A stretch of DNA of 64,000 nt from Deefgea rivuli DSM 18356 (GTDB lineage: Bacteria; Pseudomonadota; Gammaproteobacteria; Burkholderiales; Chitinibacteraceae): assembly GCF_000620145.1 (NCBI RefSeq), contig NZ_KK211081.1:62001-126000 (forward strand), read 5' to 3'. Positions 25,010 through 34,053 of the stretch are shown piece after piece. Numbering within the stretch: position 1 is the first letter of the stretch; each line of letters starts with the position of its first letter. The notes below the pieces were generated by a model that was not told where the DNA came from, did not search any database, and saw nothing but the letters and a program-made list of their open reading frames with translations. A program made the position numbers and the translations under genes.

Positions 25010-25846
25010 ATGAAAAAAGTCACCAAACCACTCTCCGCCGCTGGCGTACATCTGATGCTCGGCGGCTACACGCTGCTGGCTTTGTTTCCGATTATTTTAA
25101 TTTTAATTAATTCGTTTAAAACCAAAGCGGCGATTTTTGATAATCCGCTGGCCTTCCCCACTGCAGAAACCTTCTTTTTGGGCGGCTTTGAGAGAGTCAT
25201 CGCCAAATCGCATTTTCTGACCTACTTCGGCAATAGCCTGACGGTCACAATGGCTTCACTGGCTTTAATTTTGCTGTTTGGCGCGATGGCCGCGTGGGCG
25301 CTGTCGGAATACAAATTCCGTGGCAATCGGATTTTGGCGATTTATATGATGATCGGAATTATGGTGCCGATTCGTTTGGGTACGGTGTCGATTCTGGAGC
25401 TGATTGTTCAGCTTAATCTCATCAACACGCTCACCGCGCTGGTGCTGGTCTACACCGCGCAAGGCTTACCGCTGGCGGTGATGATTTTGAGCGAATTTAT
25501 CGCGCAAATTCCAAAAGAACTCAAAGAAGCGGCGCGCTGTGATGGCGTTGGCGAATTCAAGATTTTCTTCCAAGTGATCTTGCCGCTGATCCGCCCTGCT
25601 GTCGCCACAGTCGCCGTATTTACGATGATTCCGGTGTGGAATGACCTGTGGTTCCCGCTGATTTTAGCGCCAAGCGAAGAAACCCAAACAGTGACCTTGG
25701 GCGTACAGCAATTTATTGGTCAATACGTCACCGACTGGAATTCAGTGCTCGCTAGCTTGAGCTTAGCCGTGATTCCGGTGCTGATTTTGTACACCTTCTT
25801 CTCGCGCCAATTGATCCGTGGCCTGACTTCGGGTGCGGTGAAATAA
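25010..25846 (+). CDS. Sugar ABC transporter permease (MalG type)
   Basis: Second permease of the importer. Six hydrophobic helices; EAA loop KEAARCDGVGEFKIFFQVILPLIRPAV near residues 165-190. About 278 residues. Of the stacked starts TTG 25004, ATG 25007 and ATG 25010, the last has the best spacing (GGA at 25001-25003). A 454-base repeat-filled gap separates it from the ATPase gene, so the original operon seems to have been opened by a repeat. Confidence 0.9.
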   Translation: MKKVTKPLSAAGVHLMLGGYTLLALFPIILILINSFKTKAAIFDNPLAFPTAETFFLGGFERVIAKSHFLTYFGNSLTVTMASLALILLFGAMAAWALSEYKFRGNRILAIYMMIGIMVPIRLGTVSILELIVQLNLINTLTALVLVYTAQGLPLAVMILSEFIAQIPKELKEAARCDGVGEFKIFFQVILPLIRPAVATVAVFTMIPVWNDLWFPLILAPSEETQTVTLGVQQFIGQYVTDWNSVLASLSLAVIPVLILYTFFSRQLIRGLTSGAVK

Positions 25847-25856
25847 ATAAGAAAGG

Positions 25857-26178
25857 TTTGGATTTGATGTTGATGCAGTGCCGCGATGGTTGATCTGAGG
25901 CTTAAAGTCCCTTGTATCAAGCCGAGCGAGGAAAAGCGGGGCGGGGTTTTTGCGATCAATGTTTGAGCGAGGCCGATGCTTTTGCCTTTGAGGCCGAACG
26001 AGTTTTGAGCGCAACCGCCTCGATTGTCCGCAGCGAGGGTATCCGGCGAAGCCGGACGCAGATACTAGGGCGGCCTTCTTTTGCTTACTTTTCTTGGCCG
26101 TTCAAGAAAAGTGAGTGCCGCGCGGCATGAGCGCGACCATGGTAATTAGCAAGTTGGCGCTTTCAATTTAAGCGAGAC
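25857..26178. repeat. Long dispersed repeat L2, inverted copy of L1
   Basis: Reverse complement of much of 20148-20400. Shared stretches include GCGCTCATGCCGCGCGGCAC, CTTTTCTTGAACGGCCAAG, GCGTCCGGCTTCGCCGG and CCTCGCTCGGCTTGATACAAG, while the middle ~110 bases differ. Its left end shares GTTGATGCAGTGCCGCG with L1 at ~20435 in direct orientation. Gene-free; fills the gap between permease and ATPase genes. Confidence 0.8.
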
Positions 26179-26219
26179 ACTTTCCTATCAATAGCAAATT
26201 TGAAAACAACTTTTAAATA

Positions 26220-26274
26220 ATGGGTATGTACCCATAAATCAATAAATTCAAAGCTGGCATTGATATACCCATTC
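26220..26274. repeat. GGGTAT-type palindrome, degenerate (A7)
   Basis: Left end TGGGTATGTACCCATAAATC and right end GGCATTGATATACCCATTC. Only the outer arms pair well. It lies just upstream of the ATPase ribosome site and may sit within its promoter. Confidence 0.6.
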
Positions 26275-26300
26275 AATACCAGATTAACAAGGAACTCATC

Positions 26301-27428
26301 ATGGCTAATGTACGCCTCAATAATTTATCTAAATCCTACGATGGCAAAGCCAAAGTTTTGGATGGTATCAATCTCGATGTCGAGCACGGCGAATTCGTTG
26401 TGCTGGTTGGCCCATCGGGCTGCGGTAAATCGACACTATTACGGATGATTTGCGGCTTGGAATCCATCACTGGCGGTGAACTCTCGATTGGCGACACGGT
26501 CGTCAACGATCTATCACCTGCAGATCGCGGCATTGCGATGGTGTTCCAGAGCTATGCGCTATACCCGCATATGAGCGTGTACAAAAACATGGCTTTTGGC
26601 CTGAAAATCGCTGGCGAAAACAAAACTCAGATCGACATTCGCATTAAAAATGCCGCCAAAATCCTCAAAATCGATCATTTACTCGAACGCCTGCCCCGTG
26701 AATTGTCGGGTGGTCAGCGGCAGCGCGTCGCGATTGGCCGTGCGATTGTGCGTGAACCAAAACTGTTCTTGTTTGACGAACCACTCTCCAATCTCGATGC
26801 CGCATTACGCGTACAAACTCGGTTAGAAATCGCCAAATTGCACCGCGATTTAAATGCGACGATGATCTACGTGACGCACGATCAAATCGAAGCGATGACG
26901 CTCGGCGACAAAATTGTCGTCATGGAAGGTGGTCATATCCAGCAAGCCGGAACACCGCTGGAACTCTACCAGCAACCGGCTAATCTGTTTGTGGCCGGCT
27001 TTATCGGCTCACCGAAAATGAATTTGCTCAAAGGCGTGGTACAAGAAATTTTGCCTGAAGGTTTAGCGATTGCTTTAGCCGGTGGCGTGTTGATTCAAGC
27101 TTTGGTTGCCAATGACAGCGCCAAAGTTGGCGATCCTGTAACAGTAGGTATTCGCGCAGAGCACTTGATTGAAGATAGCTACAGCGGTATACCTCTTAGT
27201 GGCACAGTGAACTTGGTAGAGCATTTGGGTGAAGCCAATTATCTGTATCTAACGCTAGCGAATGGCACAGATATTGTTGTTCGCGGCGATGGCGAGCGTG
27301 AAGTCAAATTGGGCTGCGCCATCACCATTAGCGCACCGAGCAATGCCTTCCACGTATTCAACGCCGCAGGCCAAGCACTGCGCCGCTTGAAACCGGGCAA
27401 TATGCAATCGTCACGCCATAAAGCTTAA
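26301..27428 (+). CDS. Sugar ABC transporter ATP-binding protein (MalK/UgpC type)
   Basis: Cytoplasmic ATPase that powers the importer. Walker A GPSGCGKST (~37-45), Q-loop FQSYALYPHM, signature LSGGQRQRVAIGRA, Walker B LFLFDEPLSNLD, H-loop VTHDQIEAMTLGD. A C-terminal OB/TOBE regulatory domain runs from ~240. 375 residues. The ATG at 26301 has AAGGA 7 bases upstream. MalK-type ATPases often serve several transporters, which would allow both binding proteins here to be used. Confidence 0.92.
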   Translation: MANVRLNNLSKSYDGKAKVLDGINLDVEHGEFVVLVGPSGCGKSTLLRMICGLESITGGELSIGDTVVNDLSPADRGIAMVFQSYALYPHMSVYKNMAFGLKIAGENKTQIDIRIKNAAKILKIDHLLERLPRELSGGQRQRVAIGRAIVREPKLFLFDEPLSNLDAALRVQTRLEIAKLHRDLNATMIYVTHDQIEAMTLGDKIVVMEGGHIQQAGTPLELYQQPANLFVAGFIGSPKMNLLKGVVQEILPEGLAIALAGGVLIQALVANDSAKVGDPVTVGIRAEHLIEDSYSGIPLSGTVNLVEHLGEANYLYLTLANGTDIVVRGDGEREVKLGCAITISAPSNAFHVFNAAGQALRRLKPGNMQSSRHKA

Positions 27429-27439
27429 ACAAGGCTGTT

Positions 27440-27546
27440 GTCCACGAAAGACACGAAAAGCACGAAAAAACTCAAGGGATCACAGAAGGTTTTGCCCTTG
27501 TTCGTGCCTTTCGTGCTTTTCGTGCTTTTCGTGCTTTTCGTGGACT
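27440..27546. repeat. CACGAA palindrome, GTCCACGAA end-type (R4)
   Basis: Begins GTCCACGAAAGACACGAAAA and ends TTTTCGTGGAC. The right arm has four near-identical 10-base units TTTCGTGCTT in tandem, showing slippage-type growth. Positioned between the ATPase and TPR-kinase genes. Confidence 0.88.
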
Positions 27547-27648
27547 CCGTTTTTAACTTTGAGCCAAATCACCCAGTTTGCCCAACAAAAGCCCTCAATC
27601 ACTGCAATTTTGTGCCATTCTCAATCATGTGTCCGTGATAAAGCGCCC

Positions 27649-30063
27649 ATGACTGATTTCAACTTCATCCCCGCCGAATTTACCGCGCAACTGGCGCAGA
27701 TTGAAGCCACTTGGGCTGAGCAGCCCGACGCAGCGCAAGTCGCTTGCGAAGCTTTAATTGCCAGCGCCCGCGCGCAGCGCGAGCCACTTTGCCAAATCTA
27801 CGCGACCGAGCTGTACGGCCTGATTATGAATAATAAAGGCCAATCGGTTCCTGCCCGCGATTTACTCTACGAAGCCGTGCAACAAGCGCAAGCACTGCAT
27901 AATTTCCCACTCGAAGCGCGCGTTCACGAGCAAATCGCCCGCTCCCACTACACCGCTGGCGATTATCGTACCGCGCTCAATCACTGGTTACGCAGCGTCG
28001 CACTGGCAGAATTAGCCAATGCCGAGCCAACCACGTGGATTTCAGCCCAAATTGGCCTTGGACAAATTTATGATGCATTAAATGATCCGGCGACCGCCGT
28101 GGTGTTCTTTCAAACCGCCGCAGCACGCGTGCATGAAGTGAACGATCCTTATCTTGACGCTAAAATTCAAATCAATCTGGGCGTGGTTTTTTTCAAATGC
28201 CAGCGCAATGCCGACGCCAAACAAGCGCTGAATGACGCCAGCGAAATTTGCCTGCGCGAACATTTTTACGACTATGCCGCAGAATCCAATTTCAGATTGG
28301 CCGAAGTATTTATCCAAGAAGCTGAGCTAGATACCGCGATGGCTTTATTAGAGCAAGCTTTAGCGCATTCGCATAAAGCAAAACATCGCTGGAGTGAAGC
28401 GAATATCTATTCCGCCATCGCCCAAATCTATGCTCTGCGCAAAGATTGGGCGCAAGCCCTCCAGCAGGTACTGATCGGGCAAGAAATCTCACACAACAAT
28501 GAATTTTTGCATGTGTTGATGCGCCAGCATCTAGCGGCAGCCGATTACGCCGAGCAACTTCAACAACTGCCGCTGGCTTTAGCGCAATTTAAATCGGGTT
28601 TTCAATTACAACAAAAAATCAACGCCGCAGCCCAGCCCGATCAACACCAAGAGTTAGAACAAAAAACCGGAATGCGCGCCAATGCGAGTCATTTATTACT
28701 CGATTTGGCGAATCATCCAGCGATTGAACACGGCAAATTAACTGAATTTCCGCATGTGATTTGCCAAGCCGCCACACAAATTTTAGCGATTGCCCGCGTC
28801 GGTTTATGGCAACGCCACACCGATAGCCTGCAATGCATTGCGCTGCATTTACACGATGAAGCCATCAGTGAAGCGCCTTTGCAGCAAAGCCAGCTACCGA
28901 CTTTTTTTAATTGGCTGAGTGAACATAAATCACTGATCGCTCACGATGCGCTGCATCATCCCGATGCTTGGGATTTGGCCGAGCATTATTTACTGCCACG
29001 CGATATTCATTCGATTTTGGCCTTCCCAATTTGGAGTGGTGCTGAGCAATATGTATTGCTATTTGAGCATTTAGGCAATCAAAGAAACTGGCTGCCCGAT
29101 GACGTGCAACATGCCAGCCAGCTAGCCGACATCACTAGCCGCGCTTTGGCCAATCATGATAGGCACACCTTTCAACGTGAAATTCATTTGCTCAATGCAC
29201 GCTTAATCGAAGCCAATGACGCACTCGAAACCCGCGTCACCGAGCGCACGCAAACGCTGGAATTGGCGATGGATAAATTAGTGCAATCGGAAAAGCTCGC
29301 CGCGCTCGGCAGCTTGGTCGCTGGCATTGCGCATGAACTCAATACGCCGCTGGGGGCGGCGCTTACCTGCAGTACCACGCTCAGCGCAGAAAGCCGCGAG
29401 CTGCACAAACAAATGCTGAGCAATACCTTAAAAAAATCATCACTCGAAAATTATGCCCACACCATGGCCGATGCCAGCGCCTTAATTGAGCGCAATATTA
29501 ATCGGGCGATTGAATTAGTCTGCGATTTCAAGCAAGTTGCCGTCGACACCGCCAGCTCACGCCGCCGCGAATTTGATCTACTCGGCACCGTCAATGATGT
29601 CGTTAAAATGTTTAACGGGCAGATTCGCCATACCCAGCATCAGCTCAGTATCGACATCCCTGCGCATATTCAGATGGACAGCTATCCGGGGCCATTTGAG
29701 CAAGTGATTGCCAATTTGATTAACAACTCACTGCTGCACGGTTTTGAAAAAAAGAGTGCAGGACGAATACGGCTTTCAGCCCAGCAAAATCAAGCGGGCT
29801 GGGTTGACTTTTGCTTTGAAGATAATGGCTGTGGCATCAAGCTAACGCTGCATAAAAAAGTTTTTGAGCCTTTTTACACCACCAAGCTGGGCAAAGGGGG
29901 GAGCGGCCTAGGCATGTATATTACTTATAATATTGTTACTGGGGTATTGGGTGGAGAGCTAACACTAGAAAGCGAAGCCGAGCAATACACCCGATTTAAT
30001 ATCAAACTTCCCCTCGTTGCCCCACTGCTTAGCGACACCGAAAAAAATGCCATCGAACGCTGA
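27649..30063 (+). CDS. TPR-GAF sensor histidine kinase
   Basis: Soluble sensor kinase, about 804 residues. TPR-like helical repeats occupy ~1-350 (for example GDYRTALNHWLRSVALAELA, GLGQIYDALNDPATAVVFFQ). A GAF-like sensory domain is at ~350-500 and a coiled coil at ~505-540. The phosphoacceptor His is near residue 562 in GIAHELNTPLGAA. The ATPase has N box NLINNSLLHGFE, G1 DNGCGIKL and G2 GGSGLGMYI. There is no membrane segment and no partner regulator adjacent. The start at 27649 (MTDFNF) has no good ribosome site; a longer frame begins inside the R4 flank. Its TPR part is clearly related to the two stand-alone TPR genes downstream. Confidence 0.82.
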   Translation: MTDFNFIPAEFTAQLAQIEATWAEQPDAAQVACEALIASARAQREPLCQIYATELYGLIMNNKGQSVPARDLLYEAVQQAQALHNFPLEARVHEQIARSHYTAGDYRTALNHWLRSVALAELANAEPTTWISAQIGLGQIYDALNDPATAVVFFQTAAARVHEVNDPYLDAKIQINLGVVFFKCQRNADAKQALNDASEICLREHFYDYAAESNFRLAEVFIQEAELDTAMALLEQALAHSHKAKHRWSEANIYSAIAQIYALRKDWAQALQQVLIGQEISHNNEFLHVLMRQHLAAADYAEQLQQLPLALAQFKSGFQLQQKINAAAQPDQHQELEQKTGMRANASHLLLDLANHPAIEHGKLTEFPHVICQAATQILAIARVGLWQRHTDSLQCIALHLHDEAISEAPLQQSQLPTFFNWLSEHKSLIAHDALHHPDAWDLAEHYLLPRDIHSILAFPIWSGAEQYVLLFEHLGNQRNWLPDDVQHASQLADITSRALANHDRHTFQREIHLLNARLIEANDALETRVTERTQTLELAMDKLVQSEKLAALGSLVAGIAHELNTPLGAALTCSTTLSAESRELHKQMLSNTLKKSSLENYAHTMADASALIERNINRAIELVCDFKQVAVDTASSRRREFDLLGTVNDVVKMFNGQIRHTQHQLSIDIPAHIQMDSYPGPFEQVIANLINNSLLHGFEKKSAGRIRLSAQQNQAGWVDFCFEDNGCGIKLTLHKKVFEPFYTTKLGKGGSGLGMYITYNIVTGVLGGELTLESEAEQYTRFNIKLPLVAPLLSDTEKNAIER

Positions 30064-30095
30064 AGACCCAACATTCAATGGCAGTTCAAAACGAA

Positions 30096-30869
30096 TTACA
30101 GTTGGCTAAATTCGATTTCACCGACATGATTAAATACATAATCAGGTCGATACGGAAAATCATCGAGCATCGCTAAAGTCGATACGCCCGACAGCACCAG
30201 CGCCGTTTTCATCCCCGCTTCCATACCGCCGACAATATCGGTATCCATTCGGTCACCGACCATCACGCATTCTTCCGGATGCACGCCCAATTTACGACTC
30301 GCCAGCATCATCATCAGCGCATTCGGTTTCCCAACGATATACGGTTTTTTACCCGTCGCCGCTGAAATTGCCGCGAGTATCGTTCCTGCTGCTGGCTCAT
30401 TCCCGCCGCCCTCAACCGGATCAATCATATCGGGATTGGTGCCGATAAATTTCGCGCCTTGGTCGATAAAACGCACCGCTTTTTTCAGTTGTTCAAAGCT
30501 AAATGTCGTCGATTTCGCAACGACAACGTAATCTGGATTGGATTCCGAAATCGAAAATCCAACGTTATACAATTCATTAATCAGGCCACCGCCACCAATC
30601 ACATACACTTTGGCGCGCTCTTTTTGGCTACGCAAAAACATCGCCGTCGCCATTGCGCTGGTAATGAAATTGTCTTCGGTCAAACCATGAATCCCGAGGC
30701 TTTCAACTTTAAGCTTTAAATCCAGCGGCGTTTGCTCGGCGTTATTGGTCAAAAACAAAAACGGAATATCCGCTGCGAGTAATTTTTGGACGAATTCATT
30801 CGCGCCCGGAATCAGCTGCTTACCACGATAAATCACGCCATCCATATCAGAAATAATGCTTTTAATCAC
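30096..30869 (-). CDS. nagD: HAD-superfamily phosphatase NagD
   Basis: Class IIA HAD hydrolase that dephosphorylates small metabolites such as UMP; named for its place in E. coli nag (GlcNAc) operons. Motif I is SDMDGVIYRG, motif II LFLTNNAEQT, motif III includes IVGKPNALMM, and motif IV VMVGDRMDTDIVGG. The start is GTG at 30869 because AAGGAG lies 6 bases upstream; an upstream in-frame ATG at 30920 adds unrelated sequence. 257 residues. It is the only nag-type gene seen; context with chitinase and sugar importer fits amino-sugar use. Confidence 0.9.
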   Translation of the reverse strand: MIKSIISDMDGVIYRGKQLIPGANEFVQKLLAADIPFLFLTNNAEQTPLDLKLKVESLGIHGLTEDNFITSAMATAMFLRSQKERAKVYVIGGGGLINELYNVGFSISESNPDYVVVAKSTTFSFEQLKKAVRFIDQGAKFIGTNPDMIDPVEGGGNEPAAGTILAAISAATGKKPYIVGKPNALMMMLASRKLGVHPEECVMVGDRMDTDIVGGMEAGMKTALVLSGVSTLAMLDDFPYRPDYVFNHVGEIEFSQL

Positions 30870-30986
30870 TAGTGACTCCTTCGCTTGAATTGATTCGATA
30901 AGGCTACACCAAGCGTGCACGCTGCGCAGTAGGATTGTTTGCCTACTTTGATCTTAATACGCTCAGATGCGCGTAAAATACAGCGC

Positions 30987-31586
30987 ATGAGTACAACCCT
31001 AGCCACAGCCGTTTGCGCTGAAATTATCATCAAGAAAAGTCGTTTTATCGGTCATGTCATTCCGGTAAGCAATCGCGCTAGCGCCTTGCAAATCATCGAC
31101 GAATTGAGACAAGAGCATCCCGACGCACGTCATGTGTGCTGGGCGCTACTCGCGGGTGGCGAATCGGGAATGTCGGACGATGGCGAACCCTCCGGCACGG
31201 CGGGTCGACCCATGATGCAGGTATTGCAACACAAACATTTAGATGGCGTGTTGGCCGTCGTAATTCGTTACTTTGGCGGTATTAAGCTGGGCGCAGGCGG
31301 ACTGACTCGCGCCTATACCGATGCGATTGCCACCCCGCTGCTGGCCGCTGAATACATAGCACAAATCCGCGTTGAGCAAGTGCAATTGGCGCTGCCGTTT
31401 GCGGAAGAAAACAAGCTGCGCCATTATTTGCAGCAGCAAGGCGCTGAGATTTTAAGCAGCGAGTTTACCGAACACGAAGTGATTCTGACTTTATCGCTCA
31501 AATCGAGCGCACGAGAACAGATGCTCACGCAAATGCATCAGCTCTGCCGTGGGCAAACTCGCTTACTAGAAAACCCTAGTTTTTAA
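30987..31586 (+). CDS. yigZ: YigZ / IMPACT family protein
   Basis: Conserved cytoplasmic protein of the UPF0029/Impact family with a ribosomal-S5-like N-terminal domain and a ferredoxin-like C-terminal domain; biochemical role unsettled. Signature residues: KKSRFIGHV, DARHVCWAL, SDDGEPSGTAGRPMMQVL and VVIRYFGGIKLGAGGL. About 199 residues. The ATG at 30987 matches family N-termini; sequence back to 30939 is unlike the family. Confidence 0.88.
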   Translation: MSTTLATAVCAEIIIKKSRFIGHVIPVSNRASALQIIDELRQEHPDARHVCWALLAGGESGMSDDGEPSGTAGRPMMQVLQHKHLDGVLAVVIRYFGGIKLGAGGLTRAYTDAIATPLLAAEYIAQIRVEQVQLALPFAEENKLRHYLQQQGAEILSSEFTEHEVILTLSLKSSAREQMLTQMHQLCRGQTRLLENPSF

Positions 31587-31660
31587 GCTTTTAGTGTAAA
31601 AATGAGTTGAGAAACCCAGCCTGAGTGCGTACCCTCAAAACTCACTTGTGCAGGTGCAAT

Positions 31661-32677
31661 ATGAATCATCATGAAACGCAAATTCGCGAGCTTCTCGAGC
31701 GCAGCAAATCACTCACCTACGTCAACCCGCAGGAATCGATTCAGCTCGCAATCGACGCCTCTGCGCTAGCGGCACAAGGCTGTGATCCTCAGTTGCACAT
31801 TGCTGTACTGCACCAACAAATGAGCATGCTATTTGCCTTCGGGCAAATCCACGAAGGCTGCCATGTATTGCTACCTGCCTTGGTTATTGCCGAAAAGCAC
31901 AATCTTGAAGCTGAGCGCGGCGACTTACTGCATCACCTTGGCGTTGCGCATTACACGCTGGGCGAATACGTGACCGCGATTGATTATTGGTCCGACTGCC
32001 TGAATTTAGGCCACGCCGAATTTTCTAGCGAAACCCGAATCAATGCCCATATTGGGATCGGCCAGATTTACTTTGCCTGCTCCAAATTTACCGATGCACT
32101 GCGCCATCATCAATGGGCCGAGCGCTGGCTCAGTCCAGCGATTGATGATGAACTCCGCGCGCGGCTGCTGATTAATGTTGCCGCCGATTTGTATGAACTA
32201 GAGCAATACACCCAAGCGCTCGACACGCTAAACGAAGCAGAAGAAATCACTCAACGCATTAATCACCTTGAATACTTAGGTGAAGTATTCTCTTACAAGA
32301 CGCTAATTGCACTGGCCAACGAGCAATACCCAGAAGCACTACGCTTAATCAATGCTGGGCAACGGCTAGTTCACTTCTGGGCTTGGGGCGAAATTAGCTG
32401 GCATATTGTCAAAGCGCGCACACAGCAATCCCAAGGCGAACTCAACGAAGCCATCACCACCTTTACTCGCGCGCTGGAAATGGCGACCCGTATGGGCTGC
32501 GGGCATAAAGTGTTTATCATTCACAAATTTCTCGCCCAAGTTTTCCGTGAATTAGGCCAAGCCAAAGCCGCTGAATACCATCACAAGCTATACCAAGAAA
32601 ACTTCCATCGCTTGCTCGATCCGCAGCTATTCAAACGCCTCGCCGAGCTTGAAGCTGAACTAGCTAATTATGGCTAG
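31661..32677 (+). CDS. Stand-alone TPR protein, paralogue of the TPR-kinase sensor part
   Basis: About 338 residues of helical repeats, cytoplasmic, no enzyme domain. The repeat AHYTLGEYVTAIDYWSDCLN followed by NAHIGIGQIYFACSKFTDAL and LLINVAADLYELEQYTQALD aligns with the equivalent stretches of the 27649 kinase and the 34054 gene. The start at 31661 (MNHHETQ) follows AGG; a start at 31625 is unsupported. The stop TAG is inside palindrome A8. Role unknown: a protein-binding adaptor or a signal-binding partner of the kinase is possible. Confidence 0.75.
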   Translation: MNHHETQIRELLERSKSLTYVNPQESIQLAIDASALAAQGCDPQLHIAVLHQQMSMLFAFGQIHEGCHVLLPALVIAEKHNLEAERGDLLHHLGVAHYTLGEYVTAIDYWSDCLNLGHAEFSSETRINAHIGIGQIYFACSKFTDALRHHQWAERWLSPAIDDELRARLLINVAADLYELEQYTQALDTLNEAEEITQRINHLEYLGEVFSYKTLIALANEQYPEALRLINAGQRLVHFWAWGEISWHIVKARTQQSQGELNEAITTFTRALEMATRMGCGHKVFIIHKFLAQVFRELGQAKAAEYHHKLYQENFHRLLDPQLFKRLAELEAELANYG

Positions 32678-32730
32678 GGTATATTAACGTAGAGATTAAT
32701 GAATAATACCTACATCAATATACCCAATAG
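32676..32730. repeat. GGGTAT-type palindrome (A8)
   Basis: Arms GGGTATATTAACGTAGAG and ATACCTACATCAATATACCC around TTAATGAATA. It contains part of the upstream TPR gene stop codon and ends 30 bases before the alcohol dehydrogenase start. Confidence 0.85.
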
Positions 32731-32759
32731 ATTCTCGGTACAGTTCACGAAGGAAAAAC

Positions 32760-33917
32760 ATGATGCAAAATTTCAGCTTTCATAATCCATGCCAAATTGA
32801 ATTTGGCGAGGGGCAAATTGCCAAACTAGCCACACTGATTCCAGCCGATGCGCGCGTGCTCTTGCTGTATGGTGGCGGCAGTATCAAACACAACGGCGTT
32901 TACGATGAAGTGGCTAGCGCGCTCAGCCAGCATCATTGGCAAGCTTTTGCGGGCGTTGAGCCGAATCCTGAATTTGAAACCTTAATGCGCGCGGTTAAGT
33001 TTGCGCGTGAGCAGCGCTTGGATTTCGTACTCGCAGTGGGTGGTGGCTCGGTCATTGATGGCGCGAAATTTGTCGCCGCCGCTATCCCGCACGATGGCGA
33101 TTGCTGGCTGATTATTGGCAATCGCGTGCCGCTAAAAACGGCGCTGCCGATTGGCGTCGTGCTCACCTTGCCTGCGACGGGCTCGGAAAGTAATTTTGCC
33201 GCCGTGATTTCTCGCCGCGAAACCAACGATAAATTGTCGTTCAAAAATCCGCTAGTGTTCCCAAAATTTGCCGTGCTCGACCCAAAAACGACGATGACTT
33301 TACCGGCGCGGCAAATCGGCAACGGCGTCGTCGATGCCTTTGTACACACTACCGAGCAGTATCTGACTTACCCAAATGGCGCTTTACTACAAGATCGCTT
33401 GGCCGAAGGCATTTTACAAACGCTGATCGAAATTGGCCCCATTACGCTGGCCGAACCCAATGACTACAACGCCCGTGCCAATTTAATGTGGGCCGCCAAC
33501 CAAGCTTTGTTTGGCTTGGTCGGTTTGGGGCAGCCGCAAGATTGGGCGACGCATGCGATGGGGCATGAATTAACGATGCTGCACGGGCTGGATCATGCGC
33601 AAACATTGGCGATTATTTTGCCATCACTGTGGCGTTATCGCTTTGCCGCCAAACAAGCCAAACTCGCTCAATACGGCCGCCGCGTCTGGCAGCTGAACGG
33701 CGATGATAAAGTCGTTGCGCAAGAGGCCATTGCCAAAACTGAAGATTTCTTTCAACGCATGGGCTTGCATACGAGTTTATCTGCCTATCAACTAGATGCA
33801 ACAATCGTTGCCGATGGCGTCGCCGAGCAGCTAACTCGCCATAATCGTCTGCGTTTGGGCGAGCATTTAGATCTGACGCCTGATGACTGTCGCGCAATTC
33901 TTCTCACCGCATCTTGA
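32760..33917 (+). CDS. Iron-containing alcohol dehydrogenase (YqhD/BDH type)
   Basis: NAD(P)H-dependent group III alcohol/aldehyde dehydrogenase. Nucleotide-binding GGGSVIDGAKF near residue 95. The metal ligands are expected in DAFVHTTEQYL (Asp, His) and HAMGHELTMLHGLDHAQTLAI (two His). 385 residues. The ATG at 32760 follows AGGA by 6 bases. Most like NADPH-dependent butanol dehydrogenases and YqhD, which reduce toxic short aldehydes. A second, diverged copy of its last ~11 codons lies just downstream (33953-33988). Confidence 0.88.
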   Translation: MMQNFSFHNPCQIEFGEGQIAKLATLIPADARVLLLYGGGSIKHNGVYDEVASALSQHHWQAFAGVEPNPEFETLMRAVKFAREQRLDFVLAVGGGSVIDGAKFVAAAIPHDGDCWLIIGNRVPLKTALPIGVVLTLPATGSESNFAAVISRRETNDKLSFKNPLVFPKFAVLDPKTTMTLPARQIGNGVVDAFVHTTEQYLTYPNGALLQDRLAEGILQTLIEIGPITLAEPNDYNARANLMWAANQALFGLVGLGQPQDWATHAMGHELTMLHGLDHAQTLAIILPSLWRYRFAAKQAKLAQYGRRVWQLNGDDKVVAQEAIAKTEDFFQRMGLHTSLSAYQLDATIVADGVAEQLTRHNRLRLGEHLDLTPDDCRAILLTAS

Positions 33918-33952
33918 TCGCGCTGGGGATGGGTGTTTTCGGCCTTACTTCA

Positions 33953-33988
33953 TATGATTGTCGTGCCATTTTACTCACAGCTGATTGA
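33953..33988 (+). pseudogene. Remnant of a second alcohol dehydrogenase 3' end
   Basis: The twelve codons read YDCRAILLTAD-stop, against DDCRAILLTAS-stop at the end of the intact gene. The next bases also match (ATCGCGCTGGGG versus ATCTCGCTGGGG). The DNA differs at several third positions, so this is an old, diverged copy rather than a fresh duplication. No more of the second gene is visible upstream within the 35-base spacer. Confidence 0.7.
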
Positions 33989-33993
33989 TCTCG

Positions 33994-34040
33994 CTGGGGT
34001 GATGCGCAGCGCCAGTGGTATGCTGCGCATCCAGCACCCC
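33994..34040. promoter_or_regulatory. Strong hairpin upstream of the second TPR gene
   Basis: GGGGTGATGCGCAGC pairs with GCTGCGCATCCAGCACCCC around an 11-base loop. No T-run follows, so this is not a classical terminator; it ends 13 bases before the next start codon and could affect its translation or the decay of the upstream mRNA. Confidence 0.6.
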
Positions 34041-34053
34041 GTATTGCGAAATA

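Noticed and set aside
27438-27638. 66-codon frame with FVLFVLFVLFVD
   Set aside because: Translation of the CACGAA repeat R4 and its tandem units, not a gene.
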